Part shown: positions 1 to 5,466 of the stretch, in pieces
Layout of the letters: every line of letters starts with the position of its first letter
Numbering within the stretch: position 1 is the first letter of the stretch
NCBI GenBank assembly: GCA_003545625.1
Contig: DODH01000096.1
Span: forward strand, 1 to 5,912
Origin: Nitrospina sp.
GTDB lineage: Bacteria; Nitrospinota; Nitrospinia; Nitrospinales; VA-1
Length of the DNA stretch: 5,912 bases
Direction: 5' to 3'
The notes under the pieces: model-generated
What the model saw: the letters and a program-made list of their open reading frames with translations, nothing else
The model's database searches: none
Told to the model about the DNA's origin: nothing
Translations under genes and position numbers: made by a program

Positions 1-1
1 G

Positions 2-541
2 GATAAGTCGCGACAGTTTTTAGATGCTCATGATTTCAGTCCCGAAAAATATATTTATCTCAATTTGGGTGCCGCAGTTGAAAGCAGGCGGTGGATGGCA
101 GATCGTTTCACTGAGCTTGCAAAGCGAATCCTCAAGACAACACCCTGGAAAATAATTTTAGGCGGAGGACCGGCTGAAAAAAAACAAAGCCTTAATATCT
201 TGAACCAACTCAATACTTCTCGGGTTGTGGAGGTCTGTGACCAGCCTCTTATGGTGGATGCTAACATTATCTCGAAAGCTAGGCTCATGGTAACTGCCAA
301 CACAGGCCCCATGCATATCGGGTTTGCCATGAAAACCCCCATTGTGGCCCTTTTTGGAACCTACTGCCCAATCAGTTCTGGCCCGCTTGAAATTCCTGAT
401 CATTTATGCCGGGCCATAACAATTGATCTTGAGAGAAAAGATCATGTTGAGCAATTGGATCCGGGGGAATTCCATTTAAGAAGCATAACGGTGGACAAGG
501 TTTGGGAGCAGGTAGAAAAAGTGCTGGCAGAAAATTCGTAG
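2..541 (+). CDS. Glycosyltransferase family 9 (LPS heptosyltransferase-like), 3' part only
   Basis: This is the C-terminal 179 residues of a gene whose start lies left of the window; the frame is open from base 2. Members of this family transfer ADP-heptose or a related sugar to the LPS core on the cytoplasmic face of the inner membrane. The fragment begins near the inter-domain linker. It shows the family's second-domain opening (YLNLGAAVESRRW, compare the usual NPGA-x-x-x-KRW), a glycine-rich turn (ILGGGP) and the donor-site motif TANTGPMHIGFA, which matches the consensus (S/T)(N/D)(T/D)(S/T)GxMHxA. PIVALFGTYCPISSGP follows it. The ending KVWEQVEKVLAENS is a typical C-terminal helix. The acceptor-binding N-terminal domain is outside the window, so the exact sugar and acceptor cannot be named. 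A TTG at 65 is an internal leucine, not a start. The family call is firm and the heptose specificity is inference. Confidence 0.9.
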   Translation, partial: DKSRQFLDAHDFSPEKYIYLNLGAAVESRRWMADRFTELAKRILKTTPWKIILGGGPAEKKQSLNILNQLNTSRVVEVCDQPLMVDANIISKARLMVTANTGPMHIGFAMKTPIVALFGTYCPISSGPLEIPDHLCRAITIDLERKDHVEQLDPGEFHLRSITVDKVWEQVEKVLAENS

Positions 542-641
542 TGTTTGCGGACTCAGAGTCAACTTTTGCAGTAGGTGAGAGGACCTATCCGACCCCCTGG
601 CAATACGGAGAAGCTAACTTGTTTATGCAATGAAAATTGAC

Positions 642-678
642 AAAAAAAACCGGCAGAGTAAAATCTCCACCGGTTTTT
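642..678. terminator. Intrinsic terminator between convergent genes, mainly for csp
   Basis: AAAAACCGG (645-653) pairs with CCGGTTTTT (670-678). GAG (656-658) and CTC (665-667) can add a second short helix around a TAAAAT loop. Read on the minus strand the stem runs into eight U residues (complement of 642-649), 15 bases after the csp stop, which is a classic intrinsic terminator. On the plus strand the stem ends in five U residues, so it can also stop transcription coming from the glycosyltransferase gene. Confidence 0.85.
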
Positions 679-693
679 AATCTCAAACAAAAT

Positions 694-894
694 TTATTTG
701 GGTATTACTTTGGATGCTTGAGGCCCCTTTTGACCCATGCTCTTCTCGAACTCGACCGCCTGGCCCTCTGTAAGGGTCTTAAAACCGTCCCCTTGAATTT
801 CAGAAAAATGGACGAAACAATCTTCTCCGTCACTAGACTCAATAAACCCATAACCCTTACTATCGTTAAACCACTTTACTTTTCCCTCTGCCAT
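694..894 (-). CDS. Cold shock protein, CspA family (66 aa)
   Basis: A complete single cold-shock-domain protein that binds single-stranded RNA and DNA in the cytoplasm and acts as an RNA chaperone and antiterminator. The domain fills the whole 66 residues, the usual length for the family. Visible hallmarks are GKVKWFND at the N terminus, RNP1 KGYGFI (13-18), RNP2 CFVHF (26-30, with Cys where Val is more usual), [13 protein letters not shown], and the closing [10 protein letters not shown]. The ATG has a strong GGAGG ribosome site nine bases upstream (904-908 on the plus strand). The gene is monocistronic: its own terminator follows 15 bases after the stop, and about 420 bases separate it from the next minus-strand gene. 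Whether it is cold-inducible cannot be told, because many members of the family are constitutive or growth-phase controlled. The long leader suggested by the putative promoter at 1017-1046 would suit RNA-level control. Confidence 0.96.
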   Translation of the reverse strand: MAEGKVKWFNDSKGYGFIESSDGEDCFVHFSEIQGDGFKTLTEGQAVEFEKSMGQKGPQASKVIPK

Positions 895-906
895 AACAAG
901 TAACCT

Positions 907-996
907 CCAACATTTTTAGCGGCAAGGCCAATCAAGTCCCCCAACAAACCTTCCCAATTTTCACCTGAGCCCGAATTTCTGCCAAGTTTTTTAGCG
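907..996. repeat. Two imperfect 15-base direct repeats in the csp leader
   Basis: CCAACATTTTTAGCG (907-921) and CCAAGTTTTTTAGCG (982-996) agree at 13 of 15 positions and lie 75 bases apart, start to start. The first copy touches the csp ribosome site (904-908). They may be binding sites for a protein or for Csp itself, or a chance similarity of T-rich DNA. Confidence 0.4.
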
Positions 997-1016
997 CGCA
1001 AAATCAGAATAAGCCT

Positions 1017-1046
1017 TTAATCCGTTGTGTTGACGAATCAAGTCAA
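1017..1046 (-). promoter_or_regulatory. Possible sigma-70 promoter for csp
   Basis: On the minus strand TTGACT (1046-1041) is followed after 18 bases by GATTAA (1022-1017). This would start RNA near 1010 and leave a leader of about 115 bases before the csp ATG. The -35 is good and the -10 weak, so this is a candidate only. A long untranslated leader is usual for csp genes, which gives mild support. Confidence 0.35.
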
Positions 1047-1058
1047 GAGGCTCATATA
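1030..1058 (+). promoter_or_regulatory. Possible divergent sigma-70 promoter
   Basis: TTGACG (1030-1035) is followed after 17 bases by CATATA (1053-1058). If active it would transcribe rightwards into the gene-poor stretch 1066-1316 and towards the small ORF at 1255. Its -35 overlaps the spacer of the putative csp promoter, because both -35 elements belong to the inverted repeat TTGAC-7-GTCAA (1030-1046). No convincing gene is served, so confidence is low. Confidence 0.25.
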
Positions 1059-1254
1059 CCGTTTCACACCGACACCCGCGACCCTGTTATTAGGAGCGGA
1101 GTATAACATCAAAAACATTGCGAGCCTAACTTTAAGGAGCGTTTATCAATCCAAGGCGAATCGTGACCCCGCATTAATGGGTTCATTTCTTACAGGTCAC
1201 TACCCAAGTGTGAAAAAATAACAGGTTAAATTTCAAACATTTTAAGGACAATTA

Positions 1255-1320
1255 ATGAAAAAATGGGTGAGACGATCTACGTTATCCGTTTATTTTCGTT
1301 GCGCTGGAAAGCCCTACTAA
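1255..1320 (+). CDS. Possible 21-residue basic peptide
   Basis: An ATG at 1255 sits six bases after AAGGA (1244-1248), a well-placed ribosome site, and opens a 21-codon frame ending in TAA at 1318-1320. The peptide starts MKKWVRRS and ends CAGKPY. It carries six Lys/Arg residues and no Asp or Glu. Its last four bases overlap the 3' end of the convergent membrane protein gene. I recognise no family, and an ORF this short can arise by chance. The only support is the ribosome site and a weak plus-strand promoter candidate about 190 bases upstream. Confidence 0.18.
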   Translation: MKKWVRRSTLSVYFRCAGKPY

Positions 1321-2288
1321 GTTTCGTCGGGAACCCATTTTTCTTCTGACAGGCTTTGCTTTTGAGCAGAAGTCAGAAACAAAAGAACCAGATAACCCGA
1401 TCCCACCATGGGGATCAGAAAACAAAGGTGTTGCAGAAAAGCCAGGCTTAAAGCCAACTCGGAGGAAAGCCCATAAAATTGATAGGCCAGGAAAGCAGTT
1501 CCTTCGTAAATGCCAAAGTTTCCGGGGGTAATAGGCAAGACTGTCACCAGGTTCAACGCACCCATGACCAGTATGGGAGCCCAGAAAGGCAGATCAAGGC
1601 CCAGACTTTTTTGGACGGCCCAAATTCCCAGAGTCTGGACAAACATCATTAAAAGAGCCAACAGAAGACCAAAACTGAAAATTCGTACATCCCTTAAAAT
1701 TTCCAGATGAACGGACCAACGTGACACAAATTTCCTGATCTTGTCTATAAAAGATATTGTGCCTTCTTTAACGCGTGGTTGCTTATGGGCAAGGTAAAAC
1801 ATGATGGAAGCAAAAAAGCCAATAACAACGACAAAAATCAGAATTGCCTGCCCCACTGGCTCCGGCAGGGGAACAAAAATTACCACCAAAGTCAGAACAA
1901 AAGTTTTAGCGAAACCTTCCATGAGCTGATCAAGTGCCAATACTGACAGGGCTACCGAGTGCCCCACCTCAGCTCTTCGGGCCAAAGCCACAACTCCCAC
2001 CGCATGCCCCCCCGGGAAGGGAATGGTATTGCAGGATGTAGACATATAGGAGTTGGCTTGAAATATCCTTGAAAAAGGAACTGAACATTTTTCTGGCAGG
2101 AGCAAATACCAGAGCGAACTCCAAACCCCTAAAATGCAGGCGTTGAAAAAAACAGCCGCAAATAACCAGAAAGGGTCCGCCCGGGAAAATTCGATCCATG
2201 CCCGATCCAAGTCAATCGATTGCAGGCAAAGATAAAATAACCCGGCCACAAAAAACCACAGTAAAATAATGAAATATCTCTTTTTCAA
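1317..2288 (-). CDS. UPF0104 / lysylphosphatidylglycerol synthase-type TM protein (flippase-like)
   Basis: A 323-residue polytopic inner-membrane protein of the LPG_synthase_TM family (YbhN/UPF0104). It corresponds to the membrane half of MprF without the aminoacyl-transferase half. Members are thought to move or help move lipid-linked substrates across the membrane, but the substrate here is unknown. Family hallmarks are the first segment after MKKRYF, NTIPFPGGHAVGVVALAR (about 87-104), the LDQLMEG block (119-125), and LPITPGNFGIYEGTAF (251-266), the most conserved stretch of the family. About seven to eight hydrophobic segments are visible, and the tail after residue 308 is hydrophilic. The start is TTG: an in-frame TAA lies four codons upstream and no ATG is available before the first membrane segment. 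The next GTG, at codon 14, would cut that segment. No strong ribosome site precedes it. Transcription probably comes from the promoter at 2372-2401. Confidence 0.88.
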   Translation of the reverse strand: MKKRYFIILLWFFVAGLFYLCLQSIDLDRAWIEFSRADPFWLFAAVFFNACILGVWSSLWYLLLPEKCSVPFSRIFQANSYMSTSCNTIPFPGGHAVGVVALARRAEVGHSVALSVLALDQLMEGFAKTFVLTLVVIFVPLPEPVGQAILIFVVVIGFFASIMFYLAHKQPRVKEGTISFIDKIRKFVSRWSVHLEILRDVRIFSFGLLLALLMMFVQTLGIWAVQKSLGLDLPFWAPILVMGALNLVTVLPITPGNFGIYEGTAFLAYQFYGLSSELALSLAFLQHLCFLIPMVGSGYLVLLFLTSAQKQSLSEEKWVPDET

Positions 2289-2298
2289 AGCTTCGTTT

Positions 2299-2315
2299 TA
2301 CTCAAAAAATGAGTA
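2299..2315 (-). promoter_or_regulatory. Small hairpin just before the TTG start
   Basis: TACTCA (2299-2304) and TGAGTA (2310-2315) form a perfect six-base inverted repeat with a five-base loop. In the minus-strand mRNA it ends ten bases before the TTG start of the membrane protein gene and takes up the only GAG triplet near a ribosome-site position. It could damp translation initiation. The stem is A/U-rich and weak, so this is a suggestion only. Confidence 0.25.
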
Positions 2316-2327
2316 GATAGTTCCTAG

Positions 2328-2333
2328 TATAAT
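2328..2333 (+). promoter_or_regulatory. Possible -10 element for the CBS gene
   Basis: A perfect TATAAT on the plus strand would start RNA near 2340, about 119 bases before the CBS gene. The -35 region at the proper distance is an A-run with no resemblance to TTGACA, and there is no TG extension. It would place the two divergent start sites slightly overlapping. This is a weak call; no better plus-strand promoter was found between 2289 and 2458. Confidence 0.2.
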
Positions 2334-2371
2334 ATCCTGCCCAATACAGAAAGGATATCTCCATAATCAAT

Positions 2372-2401
2372 ATTATATATACTTTCAAAAATTCATGTTA
2401 A
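2372..2401 (-). promoter_or_regulatory. Sigma-70 promoter for the UPF0104 gene
   Basis: On the minus strand TTAACA (2401-2396, five of six consensus bases) is followed after 18 bases by a perfect TATAAT (2377-2372). RNA would start near 2365, giving a leader of about 75 bases before the TTG at 2288. This is the best promoter match in the window. The leader contains ATATCC/GGATAT (2332-2337/2353-2358) and the hairpin at 2299-2315. Confidence 0.6.
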
Positions 2402-2458
2402 TGGTAATCTAGCGCCCAATTGAGTTGTCCGGAAAAAAACAGAACTGGGGAACAATAA

Positions 2459-2821
2459 ATGTCTGATAAGCAAATCCTGGAAATCATGCAGACCGTGCAT
2501 TCTGTCCACCCGGATACCAATGTGGAGGAAGCAGTACAGAAAATGTCCTCTCAAAGAGTAGACGTGTTACTCATAAAAGATCTGGGAGAATATACAGGCA
2601 TTTTCACCAAAGCCGATCTTATAAAGTTACTGGAAAAAAATATTGACCCTGCTAAGGTCAGCGTTTCCACCGTTATGTCAAAACCCATTCTCTCTCTTGA
2701 TGCAAACACTTCCGTGGAAAAAGCACGGCAAAAGATGGTGGAAAATAAGCTCCGGCATTACGCCGTAACCCAAAACGGAAAAATTGTAGGCCTCATATCA
2801 ATCATGGAAATGGACTCATGA
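2459..2821 (+). CDS. Two-CBS-domain protein (120 aa)
   Basis: A small soluble protein made only of a CBS pair, a fold that usually binds AMP, ATP or S-adenosyl ligands and switches a partner protein. CBS1 covers about residues 8-58 and CBS2 about 68-118. The ribose/phosphate-binding signature G-x-x-T-x-x-D is intact in CBS1 (GIFTKAD, 47-53). CBS2 has GLISIME (111-117), with Ser in place of Thr and Glu in place of Asp, so its site may be altered. The linker MSKPILSLDANTSVEKARQK is typical. No catalytic or DNA-binding domain is fused. The ATG has a modest GGGG site (2447-2450) eight bases upstream. The TGA stop overlaps the ATG of a 41-codon ORF (ATGA), beyond which lies a nucleoside-family transporter. 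A role as regulator of that transporter is inference from position. The CBS assignment itself is firm. Confidence 0.92.
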   Translation: MSDKQILEIMQTVHSVHPDTNVEEAVQKMSSQRVDVLLIKDLGEYTGIFTKADLIKLLEKNIDPAKVSVSTVMSKPILSLDANTSVEKARQKMVENKLRHYAVTQNGKIVGLISIMEMDS

Positions 2822-2943
2822 GCCCCATCCCATTTGCAGAATCCCAAGAACCCGAATCCCTCTCCCATCCCAAAAACATGATTCGGGTCCGGCACCATTT
2901 TTGTCATCCATCAACGAACCCCACATTCTCACATCATGGATGA
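2818..2943 (+). CDS. Possible 41-residue bridging ORF between CBS and transporter genes
   Basis: This frame opens with an ATG overlapping the CBS stop (ATGA, 2818-2821) and closes with a TGA at 2941-2943, eight bases inside the transporter gene that starts at 2936. It therefore spans the whole gap between the two genes and overlaps both. The predicted peptide begins MSPIPFAESQEPE, is rich in Pro, Ser and His, has no membrane segment and matches no family I know. It has no good ribosome site, so translation would depend on coupling to the CBS gene. It may serve only to carry ribosomes to the transporter start, which also lacks a ribosome site. Chance is a real alternative for an ORF of this length and composition. 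Confidence 0.35.
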   Translation: MSPIPFAESQEPESLSHPKNMIRVRHHFCHPSTNPTFSHHG

Positions 2944-4210
2944 AAACATTTATCGTTTAATTTCACTTACCGGGTTTTTTCTGGTGGCTTTCATTGCCTG
3001 GGCTACCGGCAGTCGGCAAAAGATCAATGTAAAAACCATCATGGGTAGCGTGGTGCTAGCCTGGGTTTTAGGGGTACTAACGTTTTGGGTTTCCTGGTCT
3101 CGGTCCGCTTTACAGTGGGGCAATGATGTGCTGGTAGCCATCCTCACCGCTTCCCAAAAAGGAGCACTGTTCCTCTTTGGGCCTCTTGCCCTCGGCCCGG
3201 GGCAAACCATGCCAGATGGCTCCCCCTCAATAGGATTCATCCTTGCTTTTCAGGTGTTCCCCTCAGTAATTTTCTTTTCTGCGGCAATTTCCGGACTGTA
3301 CTACCTGGGAATCATGCAGGCTGTGGTCCGATTTTTCGCCCGCATCTTTTACCGCCTATTGGCCCTGTCTGGAGCAGAATCCTTATCCGCCGCCGCAAAT
3401 ATTTTTGTTGGAATCGAATCGGGCCTCACCATTCAGCCTTACCTCATGAAGATGACCCGTTCCGAACTGCTCACCCTGATGACCTGCATGATGGCAACAG
3501 TGGCCAGCACTGTTATGGGAATTTATATCATCGCCCTGCACGATATTTTCCCCCAAATCGCGGGCCATCTGATTTCCGCGTCCTTGATATCTATCCCCTG
3601 CGCCGTTATCGCCAGCAAACTTTCACTGCCCGAGCAGAAGATACCGGAAACCCTGGGGAAATTGCCGCAGACCGATACGGATACCGAAAAATCCTCTAAT
3701 TTCATGGCCGCATTGTTAACAGGAGGATCGCAAGGTGTTAAAATGGCTGTGGGAATCGCCACCGTATTGATCGTGGTACTCGGGCTGGAAGCTTTGTTGG
3801 ATCTGGCGCTCGCTGAATCATTCGGACAAAACATTTCCGCGCAATTCCTGCTGGGATGGCTGACCGTACCCTTTTCCGCCCTTCTCGGACTGCGACCCGA
3901 AGAATGGCAACTGGCAGGCCAAATTTTAGGTTCAAGGTTTATAGAAACGGAAGTATCAGCTTACTTTGCCTTGGCACAGGCCCAGATTGCCAACCCAGTG
4001 CCGTTTAGCCAGCGATCGGTAACCATTTTAACTTATGCGTTGTGTGGTTTTGTACATCTTGCCAGCATGGGAATTTTTATTGGTGGTCTGACCGCGCTGG
4101 TACCATCCCGGGCTCAGGACATCACCGTGATGGGAGGGCGTGCCTTATGGACTGCTTTTCTCGCAACAGTCCTTACAGGGTGTATCGCCGGAGCACTATT
4201 CATAGACTGA
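2936..4210 (+). CDS. Divergent concentrative nucleoside transporter (CNT/NupC family)
   Basis: A 424-residue inner-membrane carrier of the CNT family, which imports nucleosides with Na+ or H+. The three family blocks are in order: an N-terminal TM region (to about residue 75), a gate region (about 103-225) and a C-terminal region (about 260-424). AESLSAAANIFVG (147-159) matches the first re-entrant hairpin and keeps the Asn155 and Val158 that correspond to Na+-site residues in Vibrio CNT. MTRSEL and LMTCMMATVASTVMGIYI follow, as in the family. In the C-terminal part GSRFIETEVSAY (332-343) keeps Glu339, and ALCGFVHLASMGIFIGG (368-384) is diagnostic. The nucleobase loop is unusual: GIESG stands where GQ(T/S)EAP is expected, and His374 replaces the ribose-contacting Asn. 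Substrate may therefore differ from classical nucleosides. ATG 2936 is the first possible start after an in-frame TGA at 2879. It has no ribosome site, which suggests coupling to upstream translation. Confidence 0.88.
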   Translation: MDENIYRLISLTGFFLVAFIAWATGSRQKINVKTIMGSVVLAWVLGVLTFWVSWSRSALQWGNDVLVAILTASQKGALFLFGPLALGPGQTMPDGSPSIGFILAFQVFPSVIFFSAAISGLYYLGIMQAVVRFFARIFYRLLALSGAESLSAAANIFVGIESGLTIQPYLMKMTRSELLTLMTCMMATVASTVMGIYIIALHDIFPQIAGHLISASLISIPCAVIASKLSLPEQKIPETLGKLPQTDTDTEKSSNFMAALLTGGSQGVKMAVGIATVLIVVLGLEALLDLALAESFGQNISAQFLLGWLTVPFSALLGLRPEEWQLAGQILGSRFIETEVSAYFALAQAQIANPVPFSQRSVTILTYALCGFVHLASMGIFIGGLTALVPSRAQDITVMGGRALWTAFLATVLTGCIAGALFID

Positions 4211-4318
4211 TTTTTCGCACTCTCCATTGCCTCTGGTCGATTCCGGCACTCATGGAAAATTTTCAGCCGATGAAGGATAAAAATATTAAAATATACCAAC
4301 CAAGAGTCAGGGGCTTTT

Positions 4319-4513
4319 ATGAATACTAAAAGACGTATCCATGACGGAATTGCCGGAGCGGTTGTGACGATTGGGGTTGCGTTGGGCCACTGGAGTGACC
4401 CGCTTTGGTTGCTGGTACCTGGTTTGTTGGGAGTCACACTTGTTCAAAGTGCCTTCACCGGATTTTGCCCTGTCTATTTCATTCTCGACAGAACCTGCAA
4501 GACTAAAGAATAA
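4319..4513 (+). CDS. Small YgaP-type membrane protein (DUF2892, 64 aa)
   Basis: A 64-residue inner-membrane protein corresponding to the transmembrane domain found at the C terminus of the rhodanese YgaP but here standing alone, as is common. After a basic N terminus (MNTKRRIHDG) come two hydrophobic segments at about residues 11-24 and 29-46. The family-typical FTGFCPVYFILDRTC (46-60) carries a Cys-Pro pair (50-51). Function of stand-alone members is unknown; links to sulfur or metal handling are suggested by the YgaP relation only. The ATG has AGGGG (4309-4313) five bases upstream. It lies 108 bases after the transporter stop on the same strand, with no terminator or clear promoter seen in the gap, so cotranscription is possible. 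No rhodanese or sulfur gene is in the window. Confidence 0.82.
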   Translation: MNTKRRIHDGIAGAVVTIGVALGHWSDPLWLLVPGLLGVTLVQSAFTGFCPVYFILDRTCKTKE

Positions 4514-4526
4514 TCAATATTTTTTG

Positions 4527-4554
4527 AGAATCCGGTTTTAACGGCACCGATTCT
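4527..4554. other. Hairpin between convergent DUF2892 and binding-protein genes
   Basis: AGAATCCGGT (4527-4536) pairs with ACCGATTCT (4546-4554) apart from one bulged C, around a nine-base loop. It sits midway in the 91-base gap between the stops of two convergent genes, where a terminator is expected. Neither strand has a U-run after the stem: the T-run (4520-4525) lies on the wrong side for the plus strand. It is therefore not a standard intrinsic terminator. It may shield 3' ends or act with Rho. Confidence 0.4.
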
Positions 4555-4604
4555 ACAGGAGGGTTTGAATCTGCCTGCGCACGTTCCTCCCAATTAAGGG
4601 GTTA

Positions 4605-5396
4605 CTATTCGGGTAAAGGCACTCCGGCAAAATCCCCCAGGTTCCACTTGTCATGCAGTTTTTGAACCGTCCCGTTTTTAAGGAGCGCTGTCAAACCTGC
4701 ATCTATTTTTTGCTTCAGCTCAATATCATCTTTGCGCAAAACAATACCATAATACTCCGAGGTCAGTCTGGAACCCAGAAATCGGGTGTTTTGGGTTAAT
4801 TGCTTATTTTTGTTAAAATAATAATTCACCTGCACCGAGTCCCCGACCACGGCATCGTTACCCTTATTGGCCAAATCGATAACTGCATGGCCAAATTTTT
4901 CATAGGTCTTGACTTTGATTCCATCATATTTCTGCAAAAAATAATAGGAGGTCGTGTTGATCTGGGCTCCGACCGTGGCCTTAACTTCAGCAAGGTCTTC
5001 GAGGTTGTCGACATTCTGGATATCTTTTCGGACCAGCACAGCAACCCCGCTTTGCAGGTAAGGAATACTGAAAGCCATGCGGTTTTTTCTTTCTTCAAGA
5101 ATCGTTATTGAGCTGATAACCAAATCGAACTTTTTAGTGATCAAGCCTCCAAACAATCCACCCCACTCCACATTTACCAATTCATAGTCGTATCCGGCAC
5201 TATTTGCTACCGCCTTAATCAGGTCAACTTCAAACCCATCCAGCTCTCCACGGTCATTTAAAAACGACATCGGGATGAACGTCGCATCAATGGCAATGAC
5301 AAGCCTGGGGCTTTGGGATTCCTGAGAACCCTGTCCACAACCCAGGCTCAAAATAAAAAAAACAGCCAGGATGAATTGTAAAATATATTTTTTCAA
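4605..5396 (-). CDS. Periplasmic amino-acid-type solute-binding lipoprotein (SBP_bac_3)
   Basis: A complete 263-residue family 3 extracellular solute-binding protein, normally the receptor of polar amino acid ABC importers. It starts MKKYILQF, continues with a hydrophobic signal segment and has a lipobox-like LSLGC, with Cys20 as the likely lipidated residue. The mature part shows IDATFIPMSF, the family signature GFEVDL (54-59), SSITILEER (95-103) and GDS (185-187). Arg103 and Asp186 match the residues that hold the ligand's carboxylate and amino groups in amino-acid binders, so an amino acid ligand is likely. TTG 5394-5396 is chosen because it places the signal peptide at the N terminus. The frame stays open upstream to 5555, but that extension overlaps the kinase gene and has no signal features. 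An AGGA lies ten bases before the TTG. It follows a histidine kinase gene by 70 bases, and no permease or ATPase gene adjoins it in the window. Confidence 0.9.
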   Translation of the reverse strand: MKKYILQFILAVFFILSLGCGQGSQESQSPRLVIAIDATFIPMSFLNDRGELDGFEVDLIKAVANSAGYDYELVNVEWGGLFGGLITKKFDLVISSITILEERKNRMAFSIPYLQSGVAVLVRKDIQNVDNLEDLAEVKATVGAQINTTSYYFLQKYDGIKVKTYEKFGHAVIDLANKGNDAVVGDSVQVNYYFNKNKQLTQNTRFLGSRLTSEYYGIVLRKDDIELKQKIDAGLTALLKNGTVQKLHDKWNLGDFAGVPLPE

Positions 5397-5466
5397 TACT
5401 GAGCAATCCTGCAGTCCATCATGGAGCGAAAATAAAATTGTACGGGGAAACAAGGAAAAATTGTTT

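Larger units (their letters stand above)
895..1316. other. Gene-poor 422-base intergenic stretch
   Basis: No protein with recognisable homology is encoded here on either strand. The left part (895 to about 1010) is probably the csp leader and holds two imperfect copies of a 15-base element. The centre carries the TTGAC/GTCAA inverted repeat and the candidate divergent promoters. GTGACC (1163-1168) and GGTCAC (1195-1200) form another inverted repeat around a CATTAATG palindrome. The right part holds a 21-codon ORF with a good ribosome site. I see no intrinsic terminator for the minus-strand gene ending at 1317, so its transcript may run into this region. A small RNA is possible but not shown. 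Confidence 0.5.

Noticed and set aside
637..642. Perfect TTGACA on the plus strand
   Set aside because: No acceptable -10 hexamer lies 16-19 bases downstream, and the sequence there is the csp terminator stem.
637..903. Plus-strand open frame of 88 codons opposite csp
   Set aside because: It is the antisense of a certain cold shock gene, has a TTG start without a ribosome site, and runs through the terminator.
1027..1221. Plus-strand frame of 64 codons with a GTG start
   Set aside because: No ribosome site, no recognisable family or membrane segment, and the start lies inside the candidate promoter. A chance frame is more likely.
1510..1710. Plus-strand frame inside the UPF0104 gene
   Set aside because: It lies wholly antisense to a well-supported membrane protein and has unnatural, Arg-rich composition.
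2950..3240. Minus-strand frame inside the transporter gene
   Set aside because: Shadow of the transporter reading frame; no ribosome site and no domain. The same applies to the minus-strand frames between 3383 and 3935.
4255..4264. Palindrome GAAAATTTTC after the transporter gene
   Set aside because: A ten-base A/T palindrome is expected by chance in this composition, and no second copy was found.
4252..4329. 25-codon plus-strand ORF ending just inside the DUF2892 gene
   Set aside because: No ribosome site before its ATG, and the DUF2892 start has its own AGGGG, so coupling need not be invoked.
4557..4597. Strong AGGAGGG followed by a TTG and ten codons
   Set aside because: The spacing to TTG is too short and the frame closes after ten residues; it lies between two convergent stops.
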